Assembly (NCBI GenBank): GCA_021780155.1
Contig: JAJXZH010000033.1
Span: 1-44,958, forward strand
DNA length: 44,958 nt
Origin: a bacterium
GTDB lineage: Bacteria > Patescibacteriota > Minisyncoccia > UBA6257 > JAGOQP01
Direction of reading: 5' to 3'
Below, one piece after another: positions 32,643-40,751 of the stretch. The notes below the pieces were generated by a model. The model searched no databases. It had not been told where the DNA came from and worked only from the letters and a program-made list of their open reading frames with translations. Numbering within the stretch: the stretch's first letter is position 1; each line of letters begins with the position of its first letter. The position numbers were made by a program, and so were the translations under genes.

Positions 32643-33863
32643 TTATTCTATCGGCAAATTAGCCGGCGGCTCTCCTTTGCGAGAATAGATAGTTTGAAGT
32701 TTTGCCGCTTTAACAACGCCTGCCGGAAAATGAAACAAAGTCGCCAATTCTTCGGTATTTAAAATCGGTAAAGATTCGGAAACTAATCGGCCGGAATATC
32801 CGAATTTTCTTTTTCTGTAGTAATCATACATTCTTCTTTTTTTGGAATTGACCTGAAATTGCTTATACCAAGGAAAGATTCTTCCCCAAAATTTTCCATA
32901 AGAAGTGGAAAGCTTATCGCCCTTTAAGGCGTTCAAATCGCTGGTGTTAAAAAGCTGAAAAGCCGATCTCAAAGCAGCAACATTTGACATAGTGAATTCA
33001 TTTTTTTTATCTATATAAACAGCTCTTAATGAAAATTGAAACGACATTTTGGTGCCCTTATTGCCGATAGCTTTAATAACATCTTGCTGAGATGGAGTCA
33101 GTTTCCACATTCCCAAAGAAATCGTTTCTCCAGAGCTTTTTTCTTCTCGAGTAGAATCAACTATTTTTTTTATTTCATCTTCACATTCTTTTTTCAAATC
33201 ATTTTCCGTTTGAGCTCCGGCTGGACTGATTAAAAGCTGGATCCAAATCATTTCATCATCCTTTAATTTTGACATTGCTTCGGCGATGTTGGATATTGGG
33301 TCAATTCTTTTTTCTTCTTTAACTTCTTCAAAGTAGGGGTAGGTTCTTATCGGGTAAGCGTTATTTTTGACAAGCGTGAATCCCCCTCCCCACAAATCCC
33401 ATATTTCGTTGGGTAAAACCTCCGGCATTTCTTCGGTATAATCTTGAGTTTCAACGATTTCAACATCGGGGTATTGAGCATAAATTGCCGCTTCGGCAAG
33501 ATTTCTAAATTGAGCCGGACACCTTAAATAAAAATGAGTTCCTCCGCCTCTTCCAACCATTTCCAAAGACATCCAAAGATCGACTTTCCCGTCAAGATAT
33601 TTTTCATGCCATTTTATTCCTCCTGAATATATTCCGTAAAACGAAGAAAATACCTGCTCCATAGATTTTGGAGTTTTGATTAAATCTTTGGGGGGCTTGA
33701 GTTCCAGCATTATCCACTTCACCTTTGAAATAAATTCTATTCTTTTTTGATAAAGTCTAAGCGTCCAAAAAAGAGCAAATAAAAAAATAGGCAAAATTAT
33801 CCAAACAACCGCCAACAGGGTTTGAAAAAAACTTCCGATAGCCGCATTAATAAATTCAAACAT
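32643..33863 (-). CDS. Membrane-anchored partner of the VirD4-like ATPase, conserved unknown
   Basis: 406 residues from the ATG at 33863; an upstream start (33944) adds 27 untypical residues. One long membrane helix at about 14-36 is followed by a large cytoplasmic part, with EMVGRGGGTHFYLRCPAQFRNLAEAAIYAQYPDVEI at about 95-135. The last 40 residues (LNTEELATLFHFPAG...GEPPANLP) resemble the segment that precedes the ATPase domain in several TraG/VirD4-type proteins, as I recall. This suggests that a longer coupling protein has been split into a membrane gene and a motor gene. No catalytic site is visible. The 16-base spacing implies co-translation. Confidence 0.7.
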   Translation of the reverse strand: MFEFINAAIGSFFQTLLAVVWIILPIFLFALFWTLRLYQKRIEFISKVKWIMLELKPPKDLIKTPKSMEQVFSSFYGIYSGGIKWHEKYLDGKVDLWMSLEMVGRGGGTHFYLRCPAQFRNLAEAAIYAQYPDVEIVETQDYTEEMPEVLPNEIWDLWGGGFTLVKNNAYPIRTYPYFEEVKEEKRIDPISNIAEAMSKLKDDEMIWIQLLISPAGAQTENDLKKECEDEIKKIVDSTREEKSSGETISLGMWKLTPSQQDVIKAIGNKGTKMSFQFSLRAVYIDKKNEFTMSNVAALRSAFQLFNTSDLNALKGDKLSTSYGKFWGRIFPWYKQFQVNSKKRRMYDYYRKRKFGYSGRLVSESLPILNTEELATLFHFPAGVVKAAKLQTIYSRKGEPPANLPIE

Positions 33864-33956
33864 TGATTTAAAATGAATATATATAAAGAATATCAGCTTA
33901 AAACGTTTTTTTAAAGTTCCAATATCAAAAATGCCGGCAAACAATCAACTCCTAAA

Positions 33957-34985
33957 TTAAGCGACGTGATATAAACCGCCGTTAATTTTCTTGAAATATT
34001 TTTTGTTTTGAAGATTAAGCAAAATAGTATTTTGCTTCAGCACTCTTTGCTCGGAAACAAGTTGAACTATTTTATCAACAGGTAGCGGACCATTTTCTTT
34101 TAAAATTTTGAATATAACATCTTTGGCGGTTCCAACTTCATATCCATTTTCCTTAAGACCATAGAGTCCTCTACCAACGAGAACAAATCTCGGGTCCTTA
34201 ATCAATTCATTATGAACCGTTTGAAAATGAGCCTTTTTGGAATCAAATTTAATTTTATTTATTTCTTCGGCGATTTTTTTAAAATGCATCGGAGATTCTT
34301 TTTTCTTGAGTATTAAATACGATTTATCTCTAATAGTTTTGGGGACAATTTCCGGCCATTCGGCTAAACCAAAATCTCCGTAGGGATTGGCGGAAAAAAT
34401 TTTAGAATTCAAAATAAAATTAGCGGCGACATTGTCCGAAATAGAATGACTTCTAACGGTTTGATAAAAAAGTTCATCAAATTTTTTCTTGGAAATAATT
34501 TCTTCTTTTTTGTTTTTTAAACTTTTGGCAACCTTGGAGATGAATTCTTTGTTTGATTTTAAATTTTCCGAAGAAATATACCAAAAAGAATAAAACTCTC
34601 TGTTTTCTGGAAAAAGAGTTGGAGATTTAAATATTGTAAACAAAAGTTCTACCTCCGAAGATTTAAGATTATTATCCGAAAGAACAAATTTTAAATCTTG
34701 AAACAACAAATCGGCTCGCCTCACTCCTCCAAGATTTTTTATGTGATTCAAAGATTTCTGATAAATTAATTTAATATCTTTATTGTTTTCGGACATTTTC
34801 AAAAGAGAACGCAAGGCCGATGTTTCTATCTGACGAATCCTTTCTCTGGTAATTCCATATCTGACACCCAAAGCGGCTAAAGTTTTTGGCTTGCTCTCAA
34901 AAAGCCCAAAACGTTGGGTAATGATTTCTTTCTGGCGCTTAGAAAGACTTGTTATTAAATTGTTTAATATATCTTTTAGAAACAT
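33957..34985 (-). CDS. Sigma region 4 plus HARE-HTH transcription regulator
   Basis: 342 residues. The N-terminus (about 13-64) is a sigma70 region 4 helix-turn-helix: LSKRQKEIITQRFGL, then TLAALGVRYGITRERIRQIE. No region 2 or 3 precedes it, so it cannot act as a full sigma factor. The middle is a helical linker. A HARE-HTH domain (about 225-280, SPMHFKKIAEEINKIKF...RFVLVGRGLYGLKE) resembles the N-terminus of RNA polymerase delta subunit. A second winged-helix-like part ends the protein. It probably binds -35-like DNA or RNA polymerase. It lies between secF and the ATPase pair on the same strand. Confidence 0.85.
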   Translation of the reverse strand: MFLKDILNNLITSLSKRQKEIITQRFGLFESKPKTLAALGVRYGITRERIRQIETSALRSLLKMSENNKDIKLIYQKSLNHIKNLGGVRRADLLFQDLKFVLSDNNLKSSEVELLFTIFKSPTLFPENREFYSFWYISSENLKSNKEFISKVAKSLKNKKEEIISKKKFDELFYQTVRSHSISDNVAANFILNSKIFSANPYGDFGLAEWPEIVPKTIRDKSYLILKKKESPMHFKKIAEEINKIKFDSKKAHFQTVHNELIKDPRFVLVGRGLYGLKENGYEVGTAKDVIFKILKENGPLPVDKIVQLVSEQRVLKQNTILLNLQNKKYFKKINGGLYHVA

Positions 34986-34996
34986 TGGCTTATTTT

Positions 34997-35893
34997 CTAT
35001 TTATTTTTACCAAACTTATGCCAAATTGTCAATATCGGACTGGCAATAAAAATTGAAGAATAAGTTCCAAAAATAACTCCGATGAGCATAATTAGAACAA
35101 AAAGTTTCAAGGTTGGAGCGCCAAAAACCAACATTGCCGTCAAAACCAAAACCAGCGTCAATGAAGTATTAATGGAGCGAGCAATAGTTTGGACAACGCT
35201 GTCGTTAACGATTTCATCAAAGCTTTTATTTCCTTTTCTAACTAAAAGATTTTCTCTGATTCTGTCAAAAACAACAATCGTGTCATGTACCGAAAATCCC
35301 ATAATAACCAAAAGCGCCACCACAAAATTGGTATCCATTTCAACTCCGGCAAAATGACCCATTGCCGCAATCACCCCCGAAGGAATAACAACATCATGAG
35401 TTAAAGCTATCAAAGTTGCCACCCCATATTTCCAAGACTGCACCGGGTAAGACGCCTTTCTGAACGCAAAAGCAATATATAAAGAGATTCCGAGTAAAAC
35501 CAAAATTATTGCCCAAATGGCCCGACTCTTAAGTTGGCTGCCAATAGTTGGACCGATACTTTCAAATTTTAATTCCTGAACTTGAGAAAATTTTTGTTCC
35601 AAAGATTTCAAATAAGATTGATGATCGGCCTCAGAAACATTTTGAAGCTTTATCATATAACTTTCGGAGGTTAAATCTTTATAGACGATAGGGTCTTTGG
35701 CTCCAAAAGAAATAAAAGCATTTTGCAAGGCGCTATCACTTATGTTTGGATCGCCTATTTTTATTTGCCACAAAGTGCCTCCTGTAAAATCTATACTCGG
35801 TTTAAATCCAAAAATAATTACAAGAATCAAGCTGATGATAACCAAAATCAGCGAGAATGTTAAAAATATTTTTTTGTGTCCGATGATATTCAT
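34997..35893 (-). CDS. secF: Protein translocase subunit SecF
   Basis: 298 residues with six membrane helices. Family landmarks include the N-terminal IDFTGGTLWQI, the DVVIPSGVIA segment and the D-x-x-V-V-F-D-R motif (HDTIVVFDRIRENL). With SecD it uses the proton gradient to complete protein export. It begins two bases after the secD stop. Confidence 0.96.
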   Translation of the reverse strand: MNIIGHKKIFLTFSLILVIISLILVIIFGFKPSIDFTGGTLWQIKIGDPNISDSALQNAFISFGAKDPIVYKDLTSESYMIKLQNVSEADHQSYLKSLEQKFSQVQELKFESIGPTIGSQLKSRAIWAIILVLLGISLYIAFAFRKASYPVQSWKYGVATLIALTHDVVIPSGVIAAMGHFAGVEMDTNFVVALLVIMGFSVHDTIVVFDRIRENLLVRKGNKSFDEIVNDSVVQTIARSINTSLTLVLVLTAMLVFGAPTLKLFVLIMLIGVIFGTYSSIFIASPILTIWHKFGKNK

Positions 35894-35895
35894 AT

Positions 35896-37143
35896 TTATT
35901 GAGTTTTATCTTTAACAAAAACAGTCATTAAATTTCTGGTAACGGTAATGGCCGTAAACATGCTTACCAAAACACCCAAAAGCAAAGTAAGTGCCAAGCC
36001 CTTAACAAAACTTGAAGTTAAATTATAAAGAATCAAAGTGGTAATTATGGTTGAAATATTTGAATCACGAATAGAAGGCCAGGCCCGCTTAAAACCTTCT
36101 TTTATGGCAATGGTTCTTGAGAGCCCCCTTCTTAATTCCTCTTTTGTGCGTTCAAAAATCAAAACATTTGCATCCACCGCCATTCCGATTGAGAGCAAAA
36201 ATCCGGCAATACCAGCCAAAGACATGGTTACAAAAAGTTTAAATATGGATAAAGATAAAATTGTGTAAATAATCAAAGCGATTGAAGCATAAATTCCAAA
36301 TGAACGATAATAAATAATCATAAAGAACATAACCAAAATCATTCCAATAACTCCGGCCAAAATTGATTTATCCAAAGAATCTTTTCCTAAACTGGCACCG
36401 ATTGTTTGTTGGTCTATTAAAGATATCGGAGCGGGTAAAGCACCGGCACTTAAATTACTCGCCAGCTGTTTTGCCGAATCAATCGTGAACGATGGGCTGG
36501 TGATAATGGCGTTTCCTCCGGAAATTTTATCTTGAACTACCGGATCGCTCAATAAATTATTGTCAACGAAAATGGCGATCCTCTTGCCAATATTATCACC
36601 GGTTAATTTTTCAAACATTGTTGCTCCTTCACTATTGAAAGCAAGGTCAACTCGCGGAGATCCGGTCGTTTGATCAAAATCTATTTTTGCCGACTGAAGA
36701 TATTGTCCGGTTAAACCGGTAGGAATAAATTGAGTGCTGGTTCCATTTTGAACTTCCAACCTAAAATCAAGGTATGGAGTTTGCCCAATCTCTTGTATCG
36801 CTTGATTGACATCGGAAATTCCCGCCAAATCAACATTCAATAAATAATCTCCGCCCGATTGGCCAATAGTCACCTGAGGTTCTTTTACTCCAAACATATT
36901 TACTCTGCGCTCAATAACATCACGAAGACCGTTGGCGGTATCCGACCTGCTTGCGTCGGGAACTTTGGAAAAATCTATTTTATAAACAAGGTGAGCCCCG
37001 CCAACCAAATCAAGCCCTAAACGCCACGGGCTCCAGGATGCTAGTTGTGGCAAAACTTTATTATTCGGATAAACAAAAAATGCCCCTATAGCGCTTATTA
37101 AAACAATAACCATAACAAATACCAATGCGGAACGTTTTTTCAT
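35896..37143 (-). CDS. secD: Protein translocase subunit SecD
   Basis: 415 residues from the ATG at 37143 (MKKRSALVFVMVIVL). A much longer open frame runs upstream to 37413, but it lies in a hairpin element and has no family similarity. Landmarks are LGLDLVGGAHLVYKI, SIGMAVDANVLIFERTKEEL and six membrane helices with a periplasmic domain (P1). The periplasmic part is smaller than in E. coli SecD (615 residues), as in many reduced or Gram-positive forms. It sits 2 bases upstream of secF. Confidence 0.96.
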   Translation of the reverse strand: MKKRSALVFVMVIVLISAIGAFFVYPNNKVLPQLASWSPWRLGLDLVGGAHLVYKIDFSKVPDASRSDTANGLRDVIERRVNMFGVKEPQVTIGQSGGDYLLNVDLAGISDVNQAIQEIGQTPYLDFRLEVQNGTSTQFIPTGLTGQYLQSAKIDFDQTTGSPRVDLAFNSEGATMFEKLTGDNIGKRIAIFVDNNLLSDPVVQDKISGGNAIITSPSFTIDSAKQLASNLSAGALPAPISLIDQQTIGASLGKDSLDKSILAGVIGMILVMFFMIIYYRSFGIYASIALIIYTILSLSIFKLFVTMSLAGIAGFLLSIGMAVDANVLIFERTKEELRRGLSRTIAIKEGFKRAWPSIRDSNISTIITTLILYNLTSSFVKGLALTLLLGVLVSMFTAITVTRNLMTVFVKDKTQ

Positions 37144-37184
37144 TAAAAATAATATTATCACAAAAAATAACGATTGCAAGTTTA

Positions 37185-37215
37185 TAAAAAATGGGATGCG
37201 CTGCAAGCGCATCCC
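37185..37215 (-). terminator. Terminator hairpin with 10-bp GC-rich stem
   Basis: On the minus strand GGGATGCGCT (37215-37206) pairs with AGCGCATCCC (37202-37193) with a 3-base loop, followed by A and six T. It would stop transcripts entering from the hairpin element just before secD. Confidence 0.8.
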
Positions 37216-37226
37216 TTTATGGTTCG

Positions 37227-37409
37227 TCCCGACAAATGTCGGGAGACAAAGTTTGGCGGGGTCTTTGTCCCCCTCGCGCTGTTGGTTTTGGAAAATCGTT
37301 TTGGATTTTTCCCGGGAAAAATCCATGGACCTGGTTGATGCCGGGGTTGATCCTTTCCCCTTGATGATTTCCATCGCCGACAGCGGACAAAGATGGAGGC
37401 AAAGACCCC
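37227..37409. repeat. Hairpin-rich non-coding element
   Basis: The gap between VKOR and secD (37144-37474) holds no supportable gene. It has nested inverted repeats. GGGGTCTTTG (37258-37267) pairs with CAAAGACCCC (37400-37409). Inside it CTTTGTCC (37263-37270) pairs with GGACAAAG (37385-37392) and GCTG (37278-37281) with CAGC (37381-37384). A 24-bp perfect palindrome lies at 37302-37325 with a CCCGGG centre. A TCCCGACA/TGTCGGGA hairpin lies at 37227-37244, nearly the same as the one at 21455-21472. This looks like a dispersed non-coding element. It is GC-richer than its flanks, with several frames open by chance. Confidence 0.7.
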
Positions 37410-37474
37410 ACACTGCAAGTTTCTGATAAAGTTTTTAACACGCGACAAGTTTAAAGTCAAGAAGTGGCTAACAA

Positions 37475-37915
37475 TCAAAAACTTTTGTTTTTATTAAAAA
37501 TGACAAGTGATGAAAGAACCGACGCCAAGAGTATATCCGAAAAAGAAACGACGCAGTACACACATAAATTGCCAATTAAAAAAATTTGCAGATAAAGCAA
37601 GTATAAAGAAAAAATCATTCCGGCAAAAATAGAAGAATAGTAGATAAACCTTAAAAATTTTTTTCCAAAAAATATATTTAATAAAGCCAGTAAAAAAATA
37701 AACGAATAAAAAGCTATTCCCCAATACGACAAATGAACGCCAAAAAGAGTGGAATATTTTGAATATAAAACAATATCGCAACTTTTTCCGATAACGCACG
37801 GCAAATAATACCCACCATAAATTTTCTGATGAATGGCAAAGGAGTCAATTAGGCCGATCAAAGAAAGTGGTAGCAGAAAAAAAGAAAAATATTTTTTTGT
37901 TTTTGTCATTATCAT
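37475..37915 (-). CDS. Vitamin K epoxide reductase (VKOR) family protein
   Basis: 146 residues, or 144 from the second ATG at 37909. It has four to five membrane helices, the loop Cys pair C40 and C46 (LPCVIGKSCDIVLYSKYS) and the active-site C118-VY-C121. Bacterial VKOR recycles DsbA-like disulfide oxidases using quinone. No thioredoxin-fold partner is fused or adjacent, although many CPR VKOR proteins carry one elsewhere. It probably supports disulfide formation in exported proteins such as the surface proteins seen here. Confidence 0.88.
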   Translation of the reverse strand: MIMTKTKKYFSFFLLPLSLIGLIDSFAIHQKIYGGYYLPCVIGKSCDIVLYSKYSTLFGVHLSYWGIAFYSFIFLLALLNIFFGKKFLRFIYYSSIFAGMIFSLYLLYLQIFLIGNLCVYCVVSFSDILLASVLSSLVIFNKNKSF

Positions 37916-37948
37916 AAAACTTAATTATACGCCAAAATATTATGGTTA

Positions 37949-37978
37949 AAAAACGGCTTTATAATAAAAGCCGTTTTT
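37949..37978 (-). terminator. Rho-independent terminator of nrdJ
   Basis: On the minus strand AAAAACGGCTTT (37978-37967) pairs with AAAGCCGTTTTT (37960-37949) with a 6-base loop. It lies directly after the nrdJ stop codon. Confidence 0.85.
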
Positions 37979-37988
37979 AAAAATTATT

Positions 37989-40574
37989 TTATCCCAAATT
38001 ACAGACCTTGCATCCGGTAGGAGTGGTAAAATCAACAACATCCTCTCCATTATTATCAAGAGATACGTCTTTTTCTCCGCCATCGGAAGAAGCAAGAGCC
38101 GGAGAAATATCCAACTCTCCCGTTTTATCATCAACGGAAGCAGACGCCTCCTTATAAATAGATAGTCCTTTGACTTTTTCGTCTTTGGCGGAAATCAATT
38201 CCCCATCCTGATTTTTTGGAGTTTTTTCTTTTTTGGATCCCTTACCCGAAACCAAAACTTGATTTGTGATTGACCCATCCCTAAAAACAGTTACCCCCTT
38301 ACACCCCAATTTATAAGCCATTAAATAGACTTCTTTGACATCTTCAACGGTTGCATCAGCGGGAAAATTATTTGTTTTAGAGATTGAAGAATCTGTCCAT
38401 CGTTGAAAAGCGGCCATAGCTCTAATGTGATCTTTGGGAGAAATATCATGCGCCGTAACAAAAACCTTTTTAAATTTTTCGGAAACATAAGAAAGTTCTC
38501 TGACCGTTCCATTGTGAGATGCCACTTCTTTGATTAAAGCGTCGTCCATTAGTCCTTCTTTTTGCATTTTTTCTTCAAAAACCGGGTCAACATAATAGAA
38601 ATTTCCGACAGTAACGTGTTTTTCAAAAACCAAACTATAAACCGGCTCTATTCCGGAAGAGCATCCGGCAATCATAGAAATAGACCCGGTTGGAGCAATA
38701 ACGGTGGTGTAGCCATTTCTAATTCCATATTTTTTTATGTCTTTTGAGATATCGTCCCATTTAAAATGCCATTGAGTTTTGTCGTAAAATCCGGAAAAAG
38801 GAAGCTTGCCCTCCTTATAAAAAGATTTTTCATAGTAAGGCATCGGACCTCTCGATTTGGAAAGCTCAACGGAAATTACTTTGGAATGATAATTTATGGC
38901 TTCTATTAATCTACCCATAAAATCAACGCCCGATTTCCCATTGTATGGCAACTCCAATTCATAAAGAGCATCGCCAACCCCCATAACTCCAAGGCCAAGT
39001 TTTCTGGTAGAAAGAGTCATCTCTTCTATTTCTTTGAGTGGGTATAAATTTATATCAACAACATTGTCCAAAAATCTTGAAGCAATTTTTGTTACTCTCT
39101 CTAATTCCTCCCAATTCATTTTGGCGGTACCTCCATTTTTCTTTTCAACAAAAGACCAAATATTGAGCGACCCCAAATTACATGACTCAAACGGATACAA
39201 TAAAACTTCTCCGCAAGGATTAGTTGTTACTATTGGGCCCAAATATTTGTAAAAAGGATTGTATTCATTAACTTTGTCCTCAAAAATAACTCCCGGCTCG
39301 GCCGACTCCCACGCTTGATAAACAATGATATCCAAAAATTGTTTGGGATCTATGTAAGAGATAATCTTTTTGGTTCTGGGATTAATTAGCGGATAAGGTT
39401 CTTTCTTCTCAAAATATTTCCAAAAATCTCCCATTATCAAAGTTGAGATATTGAAATTTGTCAGAGCTTTATTTCCTTCTTTGGCTTTAATGAATTTAAG
39501 AATGTCGGGATGATTTGAGTTAAGAATGCCCATATTGGCGCCTCTTCTAATCCCCCCTTGTTTAATGACGTCGGTCATATTATCAAACATAGTCATAAAA
39601 CTAATAGGTCCGGAAGCCACGCCACCGGTAGTTTTAACATAATCTCCTTCGGGTCTTAATTTTGAGAAATTATAACCAACTCCACCTCCAGCCTTAAAAA
39701 TAACGGAGGCGGCCTTCAGTTTGTCCATTATGTCTTCAATAGAATCTTCAATTCCAAGCACAAAGCAAGCACTTCCCATACCCAAATAATTACCAAAATT
39801 GGCAATTGCCGGAGTGTTAGGCATAAACTTTCTTGAAATCATCACATCATAATACTCAAAAACTTCTTTTTCATATTTTGAAAAATAACCATTTTCAAAA
39901 AGTTTCAAAAAAGCGTTCCATTTTATATTTATTTTCCCTTGAGAGAAAAATTTATTATACAATCTCAAAAGAGCAATGGCGTGAAAACGATTCAGCGGGT
40001 ATTTTCCTATTTTTATTTTTCCATCAAGTTTGTCAACGTCATATTCAATGGGAACATAATTTTTAACCGGCACCCCCCTTTTTTTATAAACTTTATCATC
40101 ATAAAACAAAGACGGTATGGTGGCATGAACAGAAACTCTGGTAAAAAGCTCTTTAGGAGATTCGATAATATTACCTTCGTCATTTTTTTTGAGATATCTC
40201 GAGGCCAAAACTCTCAGGGCATTAACATCAAATTTTTTATCCACTTCATCAATTTCTTTTTTATTTAAAATCTGAGATTTTTCTTGTCTAATTTCATATC
40301 GATGCTGACGATATAAAATATAAGCTTTGGCGACTTTTGCCATTCCACTCTCTATTAAAACTTTTTCAACTACATCTTGAACTTCTTCAACCGTTGGAGC
40401 TGCTGAAGTTTTTTTCCCATGTTCAAGTTTTTTTAAAATTTCCTTAGTGATTTCTTCGGACCTTTTCCAATCCGCCTGACCAACGGCTAAAGATGCATTG
40501 TAAACGGCATTGGTTATCTTTTGAACATTGAAAGGGACTTTTGCGCCATTGCGCTTTAAAATAAATTTAATCAT
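37989..40574 (-). CDS. nrdJ: Adenosylcobalamin-dependent (class II) ribonucleoside-diphosphate reductase
   Basis: 861 residues. An N-terminal ATP-cone (about 1-95, RNGAKVPFNVQKI) regulates activity. The catalytic barrel starts near FMPNTPAIANFG (250-261). Active-site Cys are C270 (SACFVLGIEDS), C454 (NPCGEV, with E456) and C465 (ESCNLGSLN). The substrate loop is APTGSISMIAGCSSG (627-641). The C-terminal reductant Cys pair is C855-KV-C858, set off by an acidic, Ser-rich linker of about 75 residues. It makes all four deoxynucleotides using a radical from adenosylcobalamin, with or without oxygen. The cobO gene supplies the cofactor. Upstream is an AT-rich gap of about 180 bases; I saw no cobalamin riboswitch in it. 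Confidence 0.95.
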   Translation of the reverse strand: MIKFILKRNGAKVPFNVQKITNAVYNASLAVGQADWKRSEEITKEILKKLEHGKKTSAAPTVEEVQDVVEKVLIESGMAKVAKAYILYRQHRYEIRQEKSQILNKKEIDEVDKKFDVNALRVLASRYLKKNDEGNIIESPKELFTRVSVHATIPSLFYDDKVYKKRGVPVKNYVPIEYDVDKLDGKIKIGKYPLNRFHAIALLRLYNKFFSQGKINIKWNAFLKLFENGYFSKYEKEVFEYYDVMISRKFMPNTPAIANFGNYLGMGSACFVLGIEDSIEDIMDKLKAASVIFKAGGGVGYNFSKLRPEGDYVKTTGGVASGPISFMTMFDNMTDVIKQGGIRRGANMGILNSNHPDILKFIKAKEGNKALTNFNISTLIMGDFWKYFEKKEPYPLINPRTKKIISYIDPKQFLDIIVYQAWESAEPGVIFEDKVNEYNPFYKYLGPIVTTNPCGEVLLYPFESCNLGSLNIWSFVEKKNGGTAKMNWEELERVTKIASRFLDNVVDINLYPLKEIEEMTLSTRKLGLGVMGVGDALYELELPYNGKSGVDFMGRLIEAINYHSKVISVELSKSRGPMPYYEKSFYKEGKLPFSGFYDKTQWHFKWDDISKDIKKYGIRNGYTTVIAPTGSISMIAGCSSGIEPVYSLVFEKHVTVGNFYYVDPVFEEKMQKEGLMDDALIKEVASHNGTVRELSYVSEKFKKVFVTAHDISPKDHIRAMAAFQRWTDSSISKTNNFPADATVEDVKEVYLMAYKLGCKGVTVFRDGSITNQVLVSGKGSKKEKTPKNQDGELISAKDEKVKGLSIYKEASASVDDKTGELDISPALASSDGGEKDVSLDNNGEDVVDFTTPTGCKVCNLG

Positions 40575-40751
40575 TTTTAAAAAAATATTTTAGCTTTTCG
40601 ACAAAGCTTGTTTTGCGATTCTAAAAAATCAATCGGAAATTAAAAAAACTTGAAATAAAAAATACGAATATTTTTAAAAACATCGGATAAAAAGATAAAA
40701 ACACAAAAAACGATTTTATCCCGTTTTTATTTTTATTCGTACTTGCAAAAA

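Noticed and set aside
37144-37413. N-terminal extension of SecD by 90 residues
   Set aside because: The extra part lies in palindromic non-coding DNA, is unlike SecD, and the ATG at 37143 gives a normal start with a membrane helix.
37182-37478. Overlapping small ORFs in the hairpin element
   Set aside because: Several frames are open on both strands through the same palindromes, with no start signals or protein-like pattern.
40575-40751. Cobalamin riboswitch upstream of nrdJ
   Set aside because: The gap is AT-rich and lacks the B12 box or a comparable fold.
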